Positions 1-8,821 are shown, counted from the stretch's first letter. The stretch is 64,000 nt of DNA from Rheinheimera sp. (GCA_008015325.1 SSFI01000014.1:103343-167342), one strand, 5' to 3'. The notes: generated by a model not told the origin, from the sequence alone. Made by a program: numbers and translations.

Positions 1-1213
1 AGTCAGCGCCTATGGTCAGTTCAGCCACGTCGCGCCGCCAGTTTTGCCGGCTGGCCGAGCCCTGATAACCAAAACCACGTAAATAATCACGTTTATCGCC
101 GCCCCAGTTGCGAAACCGTGGCACATAAAAACCGGTTGGCCGGCGGCCAAAATGATATTTGTCGAGATAACCTTCCACTTCGCCATAGGCCCCGACATTT
201 AAGTGGTGGTCCATGACGTTACGGCCAAGCGCATTGCTGCTCGAGCCTAAACCGCCTTCCCAGATGTCTGTGGCTGAATTCATTAAAATCCAGGTCGAGT
301 TAAACGCTGACGCATTTAAGAAAATGATTTTGCTGGTAAATTCGACGGTTTGATTGGTTTCACTGTCCAGCACTTCCACGCCACGGGCGCGTTTTTTGTC
401 TTTGTCGTACAGCACCTGGGTCACAATCGAATATGGCCGCACCGTCAGATTGCCGGTTTTCATCGCCACCGGCAGCGTCGACGACTGGGTGCTGAAATAA
501 GCACCAAAAGGACAGCCTAACCAGCATTTGGCGCGGTATTGGCAGTTCACGCGGTTTTGCTCTGGTTTTGGCTGCGTAATGTTGGCCGTGCGGCCACAAA
601 TCAGCTGACGACTGCCACCAAAGGCTTTTTTGATCCGGGCCGCCACGTCTTTTTCGACGATGTTCAGCTCAAAAGCCGGCAGATACTGACCGTCTGGTAA
701 CACGTCTAAGCCGTCGCGGTTGCCGGAAATGCCGGCAAAACGTTCGACATAATCGTACCAGGGCGCTAAATCGGCATAACGAATAGGCCAATCCACCGCC
801 ACGCCTTCTTCCAGGTTGGCGGTAAAATCACGCTCGTTTAAACGATAACTTTGCCGGCCCCACAATAAAGAACGGCCGCCCATGTGATAACCGCGATACC
901 AGTCAAAACGTTTTTTCTCGGTGTAAGGCGAATCCTTTTCGTTGGCCCACATACCAAAAGTACTTTCATTCAGCGGATAATCGCGTTTGAGTACCGGATA
1001 ATCCTGTTTCATTTGTTCGGTCGGCCGGTCGCGGTGCGGGTAATCCCAGGCCTCTTTCATCGCATTCGTATAGTCTTTGATATGTTCGATGTTGCGGCCA
1101 CGTTCGAGCAGCAACACTTTTAAACCTTTTTCGGTCAGCTCTTTGGCGGCCCAGCCGCCGCTGATGCCGGAGCCCACGACGATGGCGTCGTAATGATTTT
1201 GCGCAGTTGTCAT
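1..1213 (-). CDS. GMC-family FAD-dependent oxidoreductase (C-terminus beyond window edge)
   Basis: An open frame runs leftwards from ATG at 1213 to the window edge without a stop (404 codons), so it is missing from the ORF track. The N-terminus MTTAQNHYDAIVVGSGISGG is a Rossmann FAD-binding GxGxxG motif, followed by MGGRSLLWGRQSYR and FNSTWILMNS-type segments of glucose-methanol-choline oxidoreductases, closest in style to gluconate/2-keto-gluconate and 3-keto-glycoside-forming dehydrogenases. There is no signal peptide; relatives are carried to the periplasm by a Tat-signal small subunit, which could lie outside the window. It follows the TIM-barrel gene (1280-2230) by about 66 bp in the same direction, so they probably form one operon. 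Inferred role: oxidation of a sugar or glycoside hydroxyl. Substrate not determinable from sequence. Confidence 0.9.
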   Translation of the reverse strand, partial: MTTAQNHYDAIVVGSGISGGWAAKELTEKGLKVLLLERGRNIEHIKDYTNAMKEAWDYPHRDRPTEQMKQDYPVLKRDYPLNESTFGMWANEKDSPYTEKKRFDWYRGYHMGGRSLLWGRQSYRLNERDFTANLEEGVAVDWPIRYADLAPWYDYVERFAGISGNRDGLDVLPDGQYLPAFELNIVEKDVAARIKKAFGGSRQLICGRTANITQPKPEQNRVNCQYRAKCWLGCPFGAYFSTQSSTLPVAMKTGNLTVRPYSIVTQVLYDKDKKRARGVEVLDSETNQTVEFTSKIIFLNASAFNSTWILMNSATDIWEGGLGSSSNALGRNVMDHHLNVGAYGEVEGYLDKYHFGRRPTGFYVPRFRNWGGDKRDYLRGFGYQGSASRQNWRRDVAELTIGAD

Positions 1214-1279
1214 CTCTGTTACCTGTGATATGTGGGCGCTCTGCCGGCGCCTGCTGTCGTTTGATAAAGCTGTATCAGG

Positions 1280-2230
1280 TTAAACGTCACAAATCCGCAC
1301 GGCAGCCGCCAAAGACTGCACTTTGCCCTGTGGCGTTGCCGGCGTCGGAATGAATTCCTGCGCCAGATAGCCTTTAAACCCGGTCGCCACTATCGCTTTG
1401 GCGATCGCCGGGTAATACAGCTCCTGCGTGTCATCAATTTCATGGCGTCCCGGCACCCCGGCAGTGTGGTAATGGCCAAAATACTGATGGTTGTCCTGAA
1501 TGCTGCGGATAATGTCGCCTTCCATAATTTGCATATGGTAGATATCAAACAGCAGCTTAAAATTATTTGATTTCAGTCGTTTACAAAGCTCAATGCCAAA
1601 GCGTGAGCTATCGGCCAGATAATCCGGGTGATCGACTTTGCTGTTAAACAGCTCCATCTGCAGCACCACGCCGCGTTGCTCCGCCTGCGGCAAAATTTGC
1701 GACAAGCCAGTCACGGCGTGATTCAGTGCCGTTTCGCGGTCCATGCCGCGGGCATTGCCGGAAAAACAAATCAGGTTGGTGTAACCGGCGTCAGCGACCA
1801 AATCGATATGCGCTCTGTAGCGCTTGATAAGCTCAGGGTGAAACTCTGGGTTACACCAGCCATTGACCAGGTTAATTTCAGCGCCATTACACATCGAGCA
1901 GTCGATGCCGTATTTCTTCAGCGTCGGCCAGTCTTTAGGCCCGACCAAATCAATAGCACTGAAACCTAAGGATTTGACCAGCTGACATAGCTCCTCAATC
2001 GACAGATGGCCATAAGTCCAGCTGGCGACAGAGTGCTGCACCCGGCCTTTGAGCGCCGCTGCAGCGTTATTTGCTGCGACGCCATCTGTAGCCGGCGTTT
2101 GCGCAGCCGTTGCTGCACAGCCACTCAGTAATAATGACGGCCCGGCGACGCCAAGCGCCACACTGCCGGCAGCGAGCTGTTTCAGCATATTGCGGCGTGA
2201 CTCACCAGAATACTGGGTGGTTTTAGTCAT
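1280..2230 (-). CDS. Tat-exported TIM-barrel sugar isomerase/epimerase-like protein (lipoprotein type)
   Basis: A 316-aa protein of the xylose-isomerase-like / hydroxypyruvate-isomerase TIM-barrel superfamily. The N-terminus has a twin-arginine motif SRRNMLKQL, a hydrophobic stretch and a lipobox-like LSGC, so it is probably Tat-exported and lipid-anchored. Later segments (QMELFNSKVDHPDY, LLFDIYHMQIMEGD, YFGHYHTAGVPGRHE) carry the Glu/Asp/His metal-site residues of this fold. The ATG at 2230 has AGGA at good spacing and overlaps the upstream permease stop as ATGACTAA, implying translational coupling; the ORF-track start at 2239 is less likely. Family members isomerise keto-sugars, and some relatives eliminate or hydrate 3-keto-glycosides. 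With the adjacent GMC enzyme the latter is attractive but inferred. Confidence 0.85.
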   Translation of the reverse strand: MTKTTQYSGESRRNMLKQLAAGSVALGVAGPSLLLSGCAATAAQTPATDGVAANNAAAALKGRVQHSVASWTYGHLSIEELCQLVKSLGFSAIDLVGPKDWPTLKKYGIDCSMCNGAEINLVNGWCNPEFHPELIKRYRAHIDLVADAGYTNLICFSGNARGMDRETALNHAVTGLSQILPQAEQRGVVLQMELFNSKVDHPDYLADSSRFGIELCKRLKSNNFKLLFDIYHMQIMEGDIIRSIQDNHQYFGHYHTAGVPGRHEIDDTQELYYPAIAKAIVATGFKGYLAQEFIPTPATPQGKVQSLAAAVRICDV

Positions 2231-3455
2231 GACGGCCATCCTGCGCAGCTAAAGTCTCGTTTTTGAAAATCAGCGCAAACAGCACCAGCACTACCGCGGC
2301 AAAACCAGCCGGGAACAACCAGCTCTGGGTCCAGTCGGTGCCCGCAGCCGTGGTATAAGCCTGCGTCACTTGCCCTGCCACGCTAAAGCCGATCAGCATG
2401 CCAACGCCGTAGGTGGCCAGCGTAATAAGGCCCTGCGCCGCGCTTTTGTATGCCGCACCGGCTTTGCTGTTGGTATAAATCTGGCCCGAGACAAAAAAGA
2501 AGTCATAACAAATGCCGTGCAGGGCAATACCAACCAGCAATAACGCCACACCACTGCCGGCATCGCCGTAAGCAAACAGTACATAACGCAATACCCAGGC
2601 CGCCATGCCTAAAATCAAAGTCCAGCGAATACCAAAACGATTTAAAAACAGCGGCAACGCCAGCATAAAAGCGACTTCTGATACTTGCCCCAGCGTCATT
2701 TTGCCGGTGGCATTTTCGACGCCAACCGCAGTCAGAAAGGGGTTGGCATTCTGGTAATAAAACGCCAGTGGAATACAAATCAGAATGGAGGAGATAAAAA
2801 ACAGCGCGAAGTTGCGGTCTTTTAATAGTTTCAGTGCATCCAGTCCAATCAGTGCACCCAGTTTGACCTGAGTGCCGCGCGCCGCCGGCGGTGTGGCTGG
2901 TAAAGTAAAGCTGTACAGACCAAGCGCCAGAGACGCCACCGCACACATCAGGAAAGTGTTTTGCAGCGCACCGGCGGCAATCGCATCGGCCGCATCCCAG
3001 CCAAACAGGTAGCTGATGACCAGACCCGCCGCAATCCAGCCGATGGTGCCCCAGACGCGGATTTGACCAAACTCACGCTCAGGCTGCTGCATCTGACCAA
3101 AAGACACAGAGTTGACCAGCGCCAACGTTGGCATATAAGCCAGCATATAACCGAGCACTAACGGATAAAACGCAGCGAAATCCGTCGCCTGTGCCATCAG
3201 ATACATCAGCACAGCACCAATCAGATGCAGCACCGCCAAAATCCGCTCGGCGTTAAAAAAGCGGTCAGCGATAAGACCAATAAAAAACGGCGCGATAATG
3301 GCGCCCCAGCTTTGGGTGGAAAACGCCATACCGGTTTGCGGACCGTCTGCGCCCAAGTTCTGGCTTAAAAAAGTACCCAGCGTGACAAACCAGCCCCCCC
3401 AGATAAAAAACTGCAGAAACATCATCGTACTGAGGCGTATTTTTATTGTACTCAT
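2223..3455 (-). CDS. MFS transporter, nucleoside:H+ symporter (NupG-like) family
   Basis: A 410-aa integral membrane protein with about 12 hydrophobic segments. The opening KIRLSTMMFLQFFIWGGWFVTLGT and the YMPTLALVNSVSFGQM and EFGQIRVWGTIGWI segments are typical of the nucleoside-permease branch of the major facilitator superfamily. In carbohydrate loci this branch is often found with GMC oxidoreductases, Gfo/Idh/MocA dehydrogenases and TIM-barrel isomerases, where it probably imports a glycoside or keto-sugar rather than a nucleoside. The third-codon Met (3455) sits six bases after GGGG and is preferred to the Met at 3461, which would abut it. Its 3' end overlaps the next gene by 8 bp. Confidence 0.88.
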   Translation of the reverse strand: MSTIKIRLSTMMFLQFFIWGGWFVTLGTFLSQNLGADGPQTGMAFSTQSWGAIIAPFFIGLIADRFFNAERILAVLHLIGAVLMYLMAQATDFAAFYPLVLGYMLAYMPTLALVNSVSFGQMQQPEREFGQIRVWGTIGWIAAGLVISYLFGWDAADAIAAGALQNTFLMCAVASLALGLYSFTLPATPPAARGTQVKLGALIGLDALKLLKDRNFALFFISSILICIPLAFYYQNANPFLTAVGVENATGKMTLGQVSEVAFMLALPLFLNRFGIRWTLILGMAAWVLRYVLFAYGDAGSGVALLLVGIALHGICYDFFFVSGQIYTNSKAGAAYKSAAQGLITLATYGVGMLIGFSVAGQVTQAYTTAAGTDWTQSWLFPAGFAAVVLVLFALIFKNETLAAQDGRHD

Positions 3456-3541
3456 CGTCATCCCCGTGATTTTTGTTGTTGTGTTATTTGTTCTACTTGT
3501 TGTGTTTCGAGACCGCTATGACAAACCTCTGTTACAAACCG

Positions 3542-4597
3542 CTATTCGAGGCCCAAAATCCGTCTGTTACGCGCTGCATCCGAACTGCCACCGGCAAAAT
3601 CGTCAAAAGCGCGGCCGGCGCGGTCAATCAGATGCGCAGCGATAAAAGGTGCGCCCTCTTTCGCACCCTGCGCGGAGTCTTTTAAACAACATTCCCATTC
3701 CAACACGGCCCAACCGCGATAACCGTACTGAGTTAACTTACTGAAAATGCTTTTAAAATCGACCTGACCGTCGCCTAATGAACGAAACCGCCCCGGTCTG
3801 TCCACCCAGTCCTGATAACCGCCGTAAAAACCGGCGCGACCGTCTGGCCGAAACTCGGCGTCTTTAACATGGAACATTTTGATGCGGTCATGGTAGCGGT
3901 CGATAAACGCCAGATAATCCAGCTGCTGCAGCACAAAATGGCTGGGGTCAAACAGGATATTAGCGCGCGGATGAAAGTTGGTGGCCTGTAAAAACCGCTC
4001 AAAACTTGCGCCGTCGTGTAAATCTTCACCGGGGTGAATTTCATAACAGACATCTACACCAGCGGCGTCAAAGGCATCCAAAATCGGTAACCAGCGGGCG
4101 GCTAATTCGGCAAAGCCTTGCTCGACTAAACCGGCCGGACGCTGCGGCCACGGATACACCAGATGCCACAACAAGGCGCCGGAGAAAGTCGCGTGCGCCT
4201 TTAAACCCAAATTCAGGCTGGCTTTAGCCGCCAGCTTCAGCTGCGCAATGGCCCATTCAGTGCGTGCTTTCGGCTTGCCACGTAAATGCGCCGGCGCAAA
4301 GTTATCAAAGAGTTCATCATAGGCCGGATGCACCGCCACTAACTGGCCCTGCAAATGAGTGGACAGCTCAGTGATGCTGATCCCCACAGCCGCACATTGC
4401 GCTTTGATGTCATCGCAATAGGCCTGGCTGTTTGCCGCTTGTTCCAAATCAAATAGCGCCGGGTGATTGGTCGGCACCTGAATGCCTTTGTAGCCTAAAT
4501 CCGCCGCCCATTTCGCCATCGTGATGAGATTGTTAAATGGCGCGCTGTCGCCCATAAACTGCGCCAGGAAAATCGCCGGGCCTTGAATACTGTTCAT
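3542..4597 (-). CDS. TIM-barrel sugar phosphate isomerase/epimerase family protein
   Basis: A 351-aa cytoplasmic protein with no signal peptide, unlike the other two TIM-barrel paralogues here. Features are MAKWAADLGYKGIQVPTN near the N-terminus, CYEIHPGEDLHDG, ILFDPSHFVLQQLDY, MFHVKDAEF and AVLEWECC, which place Glu, Asp, His and Glu metal ligands on successive strands of an AP-endonuclease/xylose-isomerase-like barrel. The ATG at 4597 is preceded by AAGGACACACA. It lies between the permease and the Gfo/Idh/MocA gene in one minus-strand operon. Dehydrogenase plus TIM-barrel pairs occur in pathways that go through 3-keto sugars and in inositol-type catabolism. The exact reaction cannot be read from the sequence. 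Confidence 0.86.
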   Translation of the reverse strand: MNSIQGPAIFLAQFMGDSAPFNNLITMAKWAADLGYKGIQVPTNHPALFDLEQAANSQAYCDDIKAQCAAVGISITELSTHLQGQLVAVHPAYDELFDNFAPAHLRGKPKARTEWAIAQLKLAAKASLNLGLKAHATFSGALLWHLVYPWPQRPAGLVEQGFAELAARWLPILDAFDAAGVDVCYEIHPGEDLHDGASFERFLQATNFHPRANILFDPSHFVLQQLDYLAFIDRYHDRIKMFHVKDAEFRPDGRAGFYGGYQDWVDRPGRFRSLGDGQVDFKSIFSKLTQYGYRGWAVLEWECCLKDSAQGAKEGAPFIAAHLIDRAGRAFDDFAGGSSDAARNRRILGLE

Positions 4598-4652
4598 TGT
4601 GTGTCCTTCAAACCAAAATTCGTCAAATTCACGGCGTCAGCCACCCTTTTAA

Positions 4653-5822
4653 TTAGCCCACATCCGGCACGGCCTGCCATTTTTCGCTGCTGGCAGTGCT
4701 GACGGTGTCGATAAACGCCATGCCGCGTAAGCCGGCGCTGATGCCGGGGACTCCGGTTGGCGTGCCGCGCTCGCCTGCGCGAATAGCCTGAGCAAAATCA
4801 CGGTACAGATTGGCCATCGCTTCTAAATAACCTTCCGGGTGCCCTGCTGGTAAACGGCAACGTTTCAGCGCTTCAGCCCCTAAACCGGCCTGACCGGCAC
4901 CGGCGCGCAGCACATAAAACGGCGCGCCGTGTGGCCGGACTATGATGCTGCTTGGCTCCATCTGCTGCCATTCCAGCCCGCCTTTGTCGCCGTACAGGCG
5001 AATTTTCAGTGCGTTTTCTTCGCCGGCACAGATTTGACTGGCAATGAGCACGCCACTGGCGCCGCCATTGGTTTTAAACAGCGCCGCACCGTCGTCATCC
5101 AGCCGCCGGCCCGGTACATGACTGGTCAGTTCGGCACAAAGCTGATTGATGCGCTGGCCGCTGATAAATTCGGCGAGGCCAAAAGCATGAGTACCGATAT
5201 CAGCCATACAGCCGCTGTTACCGGCCTGCGCCGGATCTGTGCGCCAGCTTGCTTGTTTCTGCGCGCTGGCTTCTAAATTGTCGGTAAGCCAGCCCTGCGG
5301 GTATTCGACATAAATTTTGCGTAAAGTGCCCAGCACGCCGTCGGCCACCAGCTGTTTGGCCTGCCATACCATCGGGTAACCGAGATAAGTATGCGCCAGG
5401 CCATACAAGCGGTCGCTTTGCGCCAGCTCGGCTGCAAGCGTTTGTGTTTCAGCTAAGCTGACACCAGCCGGTTTTTCACAAAATACATGAAAACCTGCAG
5501 CAATGGCGGCGCGGCTGACCGGGACATGCAGCTGGTTCGGCGTAACAATTACCAGCAGCTGCATGCGCTCGTGTTCCGGCAGTGCCGCTTCACCGTCCAG
5601 CATCTGTTGCCAGCTGTCGTATACACGTTCTGGCGCGATATCGAGGCTTTCACCAGTACGCTGATTATTGCCAGAGTCGCGGCTGAAGGCACCGCACACC
5701 AGTTCAGTCTGACCATCTAATGCTGCAGCGTGGCGATGCACCGCGCCGATAAAAGCGCCTTCGCCGCCACCTAACATGCCTACACGAATTTTCTGTGAAC
5801 GGGGGCGAACGGAGTGGGTCAT
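4653..5822 (-). CDS. Gfo/Idh/MocA family NAD(P)-dependent oxidoreductase
   Basis: A 389-aa dehydrogenase. The N-terminal Rossmann motif RVGMLGGGEGAFIGAVHR is followed by FCEKPAGVSLAET, the conserved EKP segment of the family with its catalytic/cofactor Lys, and then GCMADIGTHAFGLAEF, matching the GxxxDxxxH active-site region. The start was placed at ATG 5822, which has AGGA seven bases upstream. The longer ORF-track start (5939) would put coding sequence across the palindromic operator at 5917-5930 and adds an atypical N-terminus. As first gene of the minus-strand operon it probably oxidises or reduces a sugar ring position in the same pathway as the GMC and TIM-barrel enzymes. Confidence 0.9.
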   Translation of the reverse strand: MTHSVRPRSQKIRVGMLGGGEGAFIGAVHRHAAALDGQTELVCGAFSRDSGNNQRTGESLDIAPERVYDSWQQMLDGEAALPEHERMQLLVIVTPNQLHVPVSRAAIAAGFHVFCEKPAGVSLAETQTLAAELAQSDRLYGLAHTYLGYPMVWQAKQLVADGVLGTLRKIYVEYPQGWLTDNLEASAQKQASWRTDPAQAGNSGCMADIGTHAFGLAEFISGQRINQLCAELTSHVPGRRLDDDGAALFKTNGGASGVLIASQICAGEENALKIRLYGDKGGLEWQQMEPSSIIVRPHGAPFYVLRAGAGQAGLGAEALKRCRLPAGHPEGYLEAMANLYRDFAQAIRAGERGTPTGVPGISAGLRGMAFIDTVSTASSEKWQAVPDVG

Positions 5823-5916
5823 CTGGTTATCCTGCATCATCTTTAAACGGAAATTGGCACCGGGCTCAGGCATCCGGTGTTTTTGGGAACACACGGACCA
5901 AGCCACTCGCAAAAAA

Positions 5917-5930
5917 TGTAACGGATTACA
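5917..5930. promoter_or_regulatory. LacI-type operator upstream of the Gfo/Idh-led operon
   Basis: TGTAACGGATTACA is an inverted repeat (TGTAA/TTACA) lying 95 bp upstream of the oxidoreductase start. It resembles the site at 6091-6104 before the lacI-type gene. The two flank the divergent start region, so autoregulation by the LacI protein encoded at 6176 is the simplest reading. Confidence 0.6.
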
Positions 5931-6090
5931 TTTTACCACGTCAACCTAAAATCCGGCCAAAAGCAAAATATTTGCGGCATTTTTGCACAAAACCAATTTA
6001 AGCCGCGCACCAAAAACGAGCTTTTGCACTAAATTAATGCCAGATTTTGACCAGACACCTCTTCCCTGCACGGCGAAGATCGCTTATAAG

Positions 6091-6104
6091 TGATACCGGT
6101 TACA
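6091..6104. promoter_or_regulatory. LacI-type operator upstream of the lacI-family gene
   Basis: TGATACCGGTTACA is a near-perfect palindrome with the central CG typical of LacI-family operators, 72 bp before the regulator start. It shares the TGWWAC...RTTACA pattern with the site at 5917. Confidence 0.6.
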
Positions 6105-6175
6105 TTGAAAGCTCTTGCATCCTCAGTCCTGCAACTGAGTAGAATGCCGGTTTGGATCCAACAACAAGTACACTT

Positions 6176-7222
6176 ATGTCCAATATCCGCGAAGTGGCCC
6201 GCCTGGCCGAAGTGTCCGTGGCTACGGTGTCCCGGACTTTGCAGCAACCCGATTTGGTGTCGCTGAAAACCCGTAATAAAGTGCTGGCCGCTGTCAAAGC
6301 GGCCGGTTACAAACCCAATTTGATGGCGGTGCGTTTTCGCTCCGGCAAGACGCATAATCTGGTGGTGTTGGTGCCGACAGTAGCCAACGTGTTCTTCGCC
6401 CGGGTTATCAGCGGCATGCAGGAAGCCGCACACGAAAACCAATACGCGCTGCTGCTCGGTAACACCCTCGGTGATGACGAGATGGAAGCGGCTTATGCCC
6501 GGATGGTGCAAACCTCGCAAGCTGACGGCCTTATTCAGCTGCGCGCCCACAACCCGTTTGATGCGCTGCAACAGCAGGACTCCGCTGACGACAGCCCGGC
6601 GCTGCTGCCAATGGTCAATGCCTGTGAAGTGCTGGATAAAGCGCCCTGCCCAACCGTGGTGCTGGATAACCGCGCCGCTGCCTGCGCCATGACTGAACAT
6701 TTATTAGCGCTTGGCCATCGCCGCATCGCGATGATTAAAGGCCCGGCCCGAAGCCCGCTGACACGCGACCGCGTCGCCGGTTATCGTGACGCACTGCAAG
6801 CAGCCGGAGTGCCTTTTGCTGCTGAGTTACTGTCACCCGGTAACTTCTCGCTGCAATCTGGTTTTGACGCTGCCGCCGATTTACTGGCGCTGCCCAATCC
6901 GCCAACCGCAATTTTCTGTGAAAACGACGAGATGGCGATTGGCGCCATGCAACGCATTAAACAACAAGGCCTGCGTGTGTCGGCGGATATCTCCGTCGCC
7001 GGCTTTGACGATATTTCTTTTGCCGCTTTTGCCGATCCGCCGCTGACCACAATCGCTCAGCCGGCGGAAGAGTTTGGCCGCACAGCGGTGCGCCTGCTGA
7101 TTGATGTGCTGGAAGGCAAACTCAGCAAAGCGCCGAAAGTGATTTTACCTTTTGACCTGGTGATCCGCGCCAGTACCGGGCCTGCACCAGCACCAAAAGA
7201 CAACCAGTCGGATAAAACTTAG
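6176..7222 (+). CDS. LacI-family transcriptional regulator
   Basis: A 348-aa repressor. The N-terminal helix-turn-helix and hinge helix are clear: NIREVARLAEVSVATVSRTL, then RNKVLAAVKAAGYKPN. The rest is a periplasmic-binding-protein-like effector domain ending in IFCENDEMAIGAMQ and SVAGFDDISFAAFADPPLTT. The start at ATG 6176 gives the usual LacI N-terminus; the ORF-track start eight codons earlier lacks family support. It is divergent from the GMC/TIM/MFS/Gfo operon and 40 bp upstream of the Tat-exported TIM-barrel gene, so it very likely controls both. The inducer would be a sugar or sugar derivative. Confidence 0.93.
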   Translation: MSNIREVARLAEVSVATVSRTLQQPDLVSLKTRNKVLAAVKAAGYKPNLMAVRFRSGKTHNLVVLVPTVANVFFARVISGMQEAAHENQYALLLGNTLGDDEMEAAYARMVQTSQADGLIQLRAHNPFDALQQQDSADDSPALLPMVNACEVLDKAPCPTVVLDNRAAACAMTEHLLALGHRRIAMIKGPARSPLTRDRVAGYRDALQAAGVPFAAELLSPGNFSLQSGFDAAADLLALPNPPTAIFCENDEMAIGAMQRIKQQGLRVSADISVAGFDDISFAAFADPPLTTIAQPAEEFGRTAVRLLIDVLEGKLSKAPKVILPFDLVIRASTGPAPAPKDNQSDKT

Positions 7223-7262
7223 CCAAACCGATATTTGAACCACCACAACAGGGAGCTTCATC

Positions 7263-8138
7263 ATGTTCACCACCGAAAAACTGCCATCGCCGGGCCGCCG
7301 CCAATTCCTGCAGCACAGCAGTGCTGGCCTTGCGGCACTGGCTCTGCTTGGCAATCCGTTTCAGGCGCTGGCTGCTGGCTCGGGCAATTCCGCGAAAAAA
7401 GCCGGCCTGCAGCTTTATACCTTGCGTGACATGATGGAAAAAAGTGTCGCCGACACGCTGAAACTGGTGGCTGGTGTTGGTTTCGGCGATGTCGAATTCG
7501 CCGGTTATTTTGGCCACAGCGCCCAGGATATTCGCAAACTACTTGATGCCAATGGCCTTGCTGCGCCTTCAGTGCATGTGCCGCTCGAAGTGCTCAGAAG
7601 CGCGCTGCCGCAGGTGATACAGGATGCCAAAGTCATCGGTCATCACTACATAGTGCTGCCCTGGTTATCTGTCGAGCAACGTGGCGATTCGGTCGACAAC
7701 TACAAAAAACTGGCGGTGGAGCTGAACGGTTTTGCCAAACCAATCAAAGACGCCGGCCTGCAGCTGGCTTATCACAACCATGATTTTGAGCTGCTGCCGG
7801 TCAAAGGCGGTGTACCTTATGACGTGCTGCTCGGTGAGACGGATAAAGACTTAGTCAAAATGGAGCTGGATTTATTCTGGGCGGTCAAAGCCGGTGTCGA
7901 CCCGTTAAAACTGTTTGCCACCAATCCGGGCCGGTTCCCACTGGTGCATGTCAAAGATCTGGCCAAAGACGGCGCAATGGTCGATGTTGGCACCGGCACT
8001 ATCGATTTTAAAGCGATTTTTGCCAAGGCAGACCTGGCCGGCATTCGTCATCAGTTTGTCGAACATGACAACTCTGCCAACCGCATCACCACCATTCGCC
8101 AGGGCTACCAGGCGCTGTCACAGGTAATGAAAGGTTGA
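7263..8138 (+). CDS. Tat-exported TIM-barrel sugar isomerase/epimerase-like protein
   Basis: A 291-aa protein with the Tat motif GRRQFLQHSSAGLAALALL and an Ala-rich cleavage region, then a xylose-isomerase-like TIM barrel: LQLYTLRDMMEKS, YHNHDFELLPV, MELDLFWAVKAGVDP, LVHVKDLAKDGAM and FVEHDNS. The NHDFE, ELDLFW, HVKD and EHD segments supply the metal-binding acids and histidines. Start ATG 7263 follows GGGAGCTTCATC. It is cotranscribed with the LacI regulator. Exported members of this fold often sit in loci with GMC dehydrogenases and DUF1080 proteins, which suggests a periplasmic keto-glycoside-processing role (inference). Confidence 0.87.
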   Translation: MFTTEKLPSPGRRQFLQHSSAGLAALALLGNPFQALAAGSGNSAKKAGLQLYTLRDMMEKSVADTLKLVAGVGFGDVEFAGYFGHSAQDIRKLLDANGLAAPSVHVPLEVLRSALPQVIQDAKVIGHHYIVLPWLSVEQRGDSVDNYKKLAVELNGFAKPIKDAGLQLAYHNHDFELLPVKGGVPYDVLLGETDKDLVKMELDLFWAVKAGVDPLKLFATNPGRFPLVHVKDLAKDGAMVDVGTGTIDFKAIFAKADLAGIRHQFVEHDNSANRITTIRQGYQALSQVMKG

Positions 8139-8150
8139 ACATGCAGCATG

Positions 8151-8169
8151 GGGCGCCGTCGCGGCGCCC
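8151..8169 (+). terminator. Hairpin after the lacI / TIM-barrel operon
   Basis: GGGCGCC and GGCGCCC form a perfect 7-bp stem around a five-base loop, 12 bp past the stop. Only a weak T-rich tail follows, so termination is plausible but may be inefficient. Confidence 0.5.
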
Positions 8170-8278
8170 TGCTATCGTTTGACTGGTTGACTGACTTAAT
8201 TTTCGCAACAGCCCCTGAGACTTGAATCACCTGACTAACTCCTGATAACCTGAAATTCACCTCTGAGCAATAACATGG

Positions 8279-8821
8279 ATGATTTGCATGCAAGCCGCCT
8301 TACGTTTTTACAGTCTGCTATGTGTTGCCGGGCTCAGCGCCTGTAGCAGCACAACTTCGACGCCATCCACTGCCAGCGCTGCAACCACAGCAGACAGCTA
8401 TCAGTTCGCCGAACTACCCGTCAATGATGCTGAGCTGCTAAAACCGCAGTGGCAGCTTTTGAAACGCTTTGAGCCCAGATATCCGGTCGAAGAAGCAATC
8501 AAAGGCCGTAATGGCTGCGCGACGGTGGAATATGTCATTACCCCGGATTATCAAATCAAAGATCTGCGTGTGATCACCGCAACGAGCCAGCATTTTGCCA
8601 AAGAATCGATGGCACAGGTCAGACGCTGGCGCTGGCAGGAATTGCCGGCCGGCATTTTGCAGGCGCCGGTCAAAACCAGCAGCCGTTTCGAGTATTGTGT
8701 CTCCGGTAAAATGGGACCGGAAGATGAATGCAACCGGGCGCTGATGAAACAAAATGCGCAATGTACAGGTAGCGATGTCCAGACCACAGTTGGCTATCGT
8801 ATTCGCAAAAAACTGCTGTAA
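8279..8821 (+). CDS. TonB C-terminal-domain-like lipoprotein
   Basis: A 180-aa protein with a short signal peptide and lipobox LSACSS near residue 22, so probably an outer- or inner-membrane lipoprotein. The middle region FEPRYPVEEAIKGRNGCATVEYVITPDYQIKDLRVI is the characteristic start of a TonB C-terminal domain, followed by VRRWRWQELPAG. There is no N-terminal transmembrane anchor or Pro-rich linker, so it is not a canonical TonB. It may be a periplasmic partner of a TonB system or an envelope sensor. A second ATG at 8288 is an alternative start. Its neighbours are sugar genes, but it has its own upstream gap. Confidence 0.75.
   Translation: MICMQAALRFYSLLCVAGLSACSSTTSTPSTASAATTADSYQFAELPVNDAELLKPQWQLLKRFEPRYPVEEAIKGRNGCATVEYVITPDYQIKDLRVITATSQHFAKESMAQVRRWRWQELPAGILQAPVKTSSRFEYCVSGKMGPEDECNRALMKQNAQCTGSDVQTTVGYRIRKKLL

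Noticed and set aside
6029-6700. 223-aa minus-strand ORF opposite the LacI gene
   Set aside because: Antisense shadow of the LacI reading frame, which has strong family motifs.
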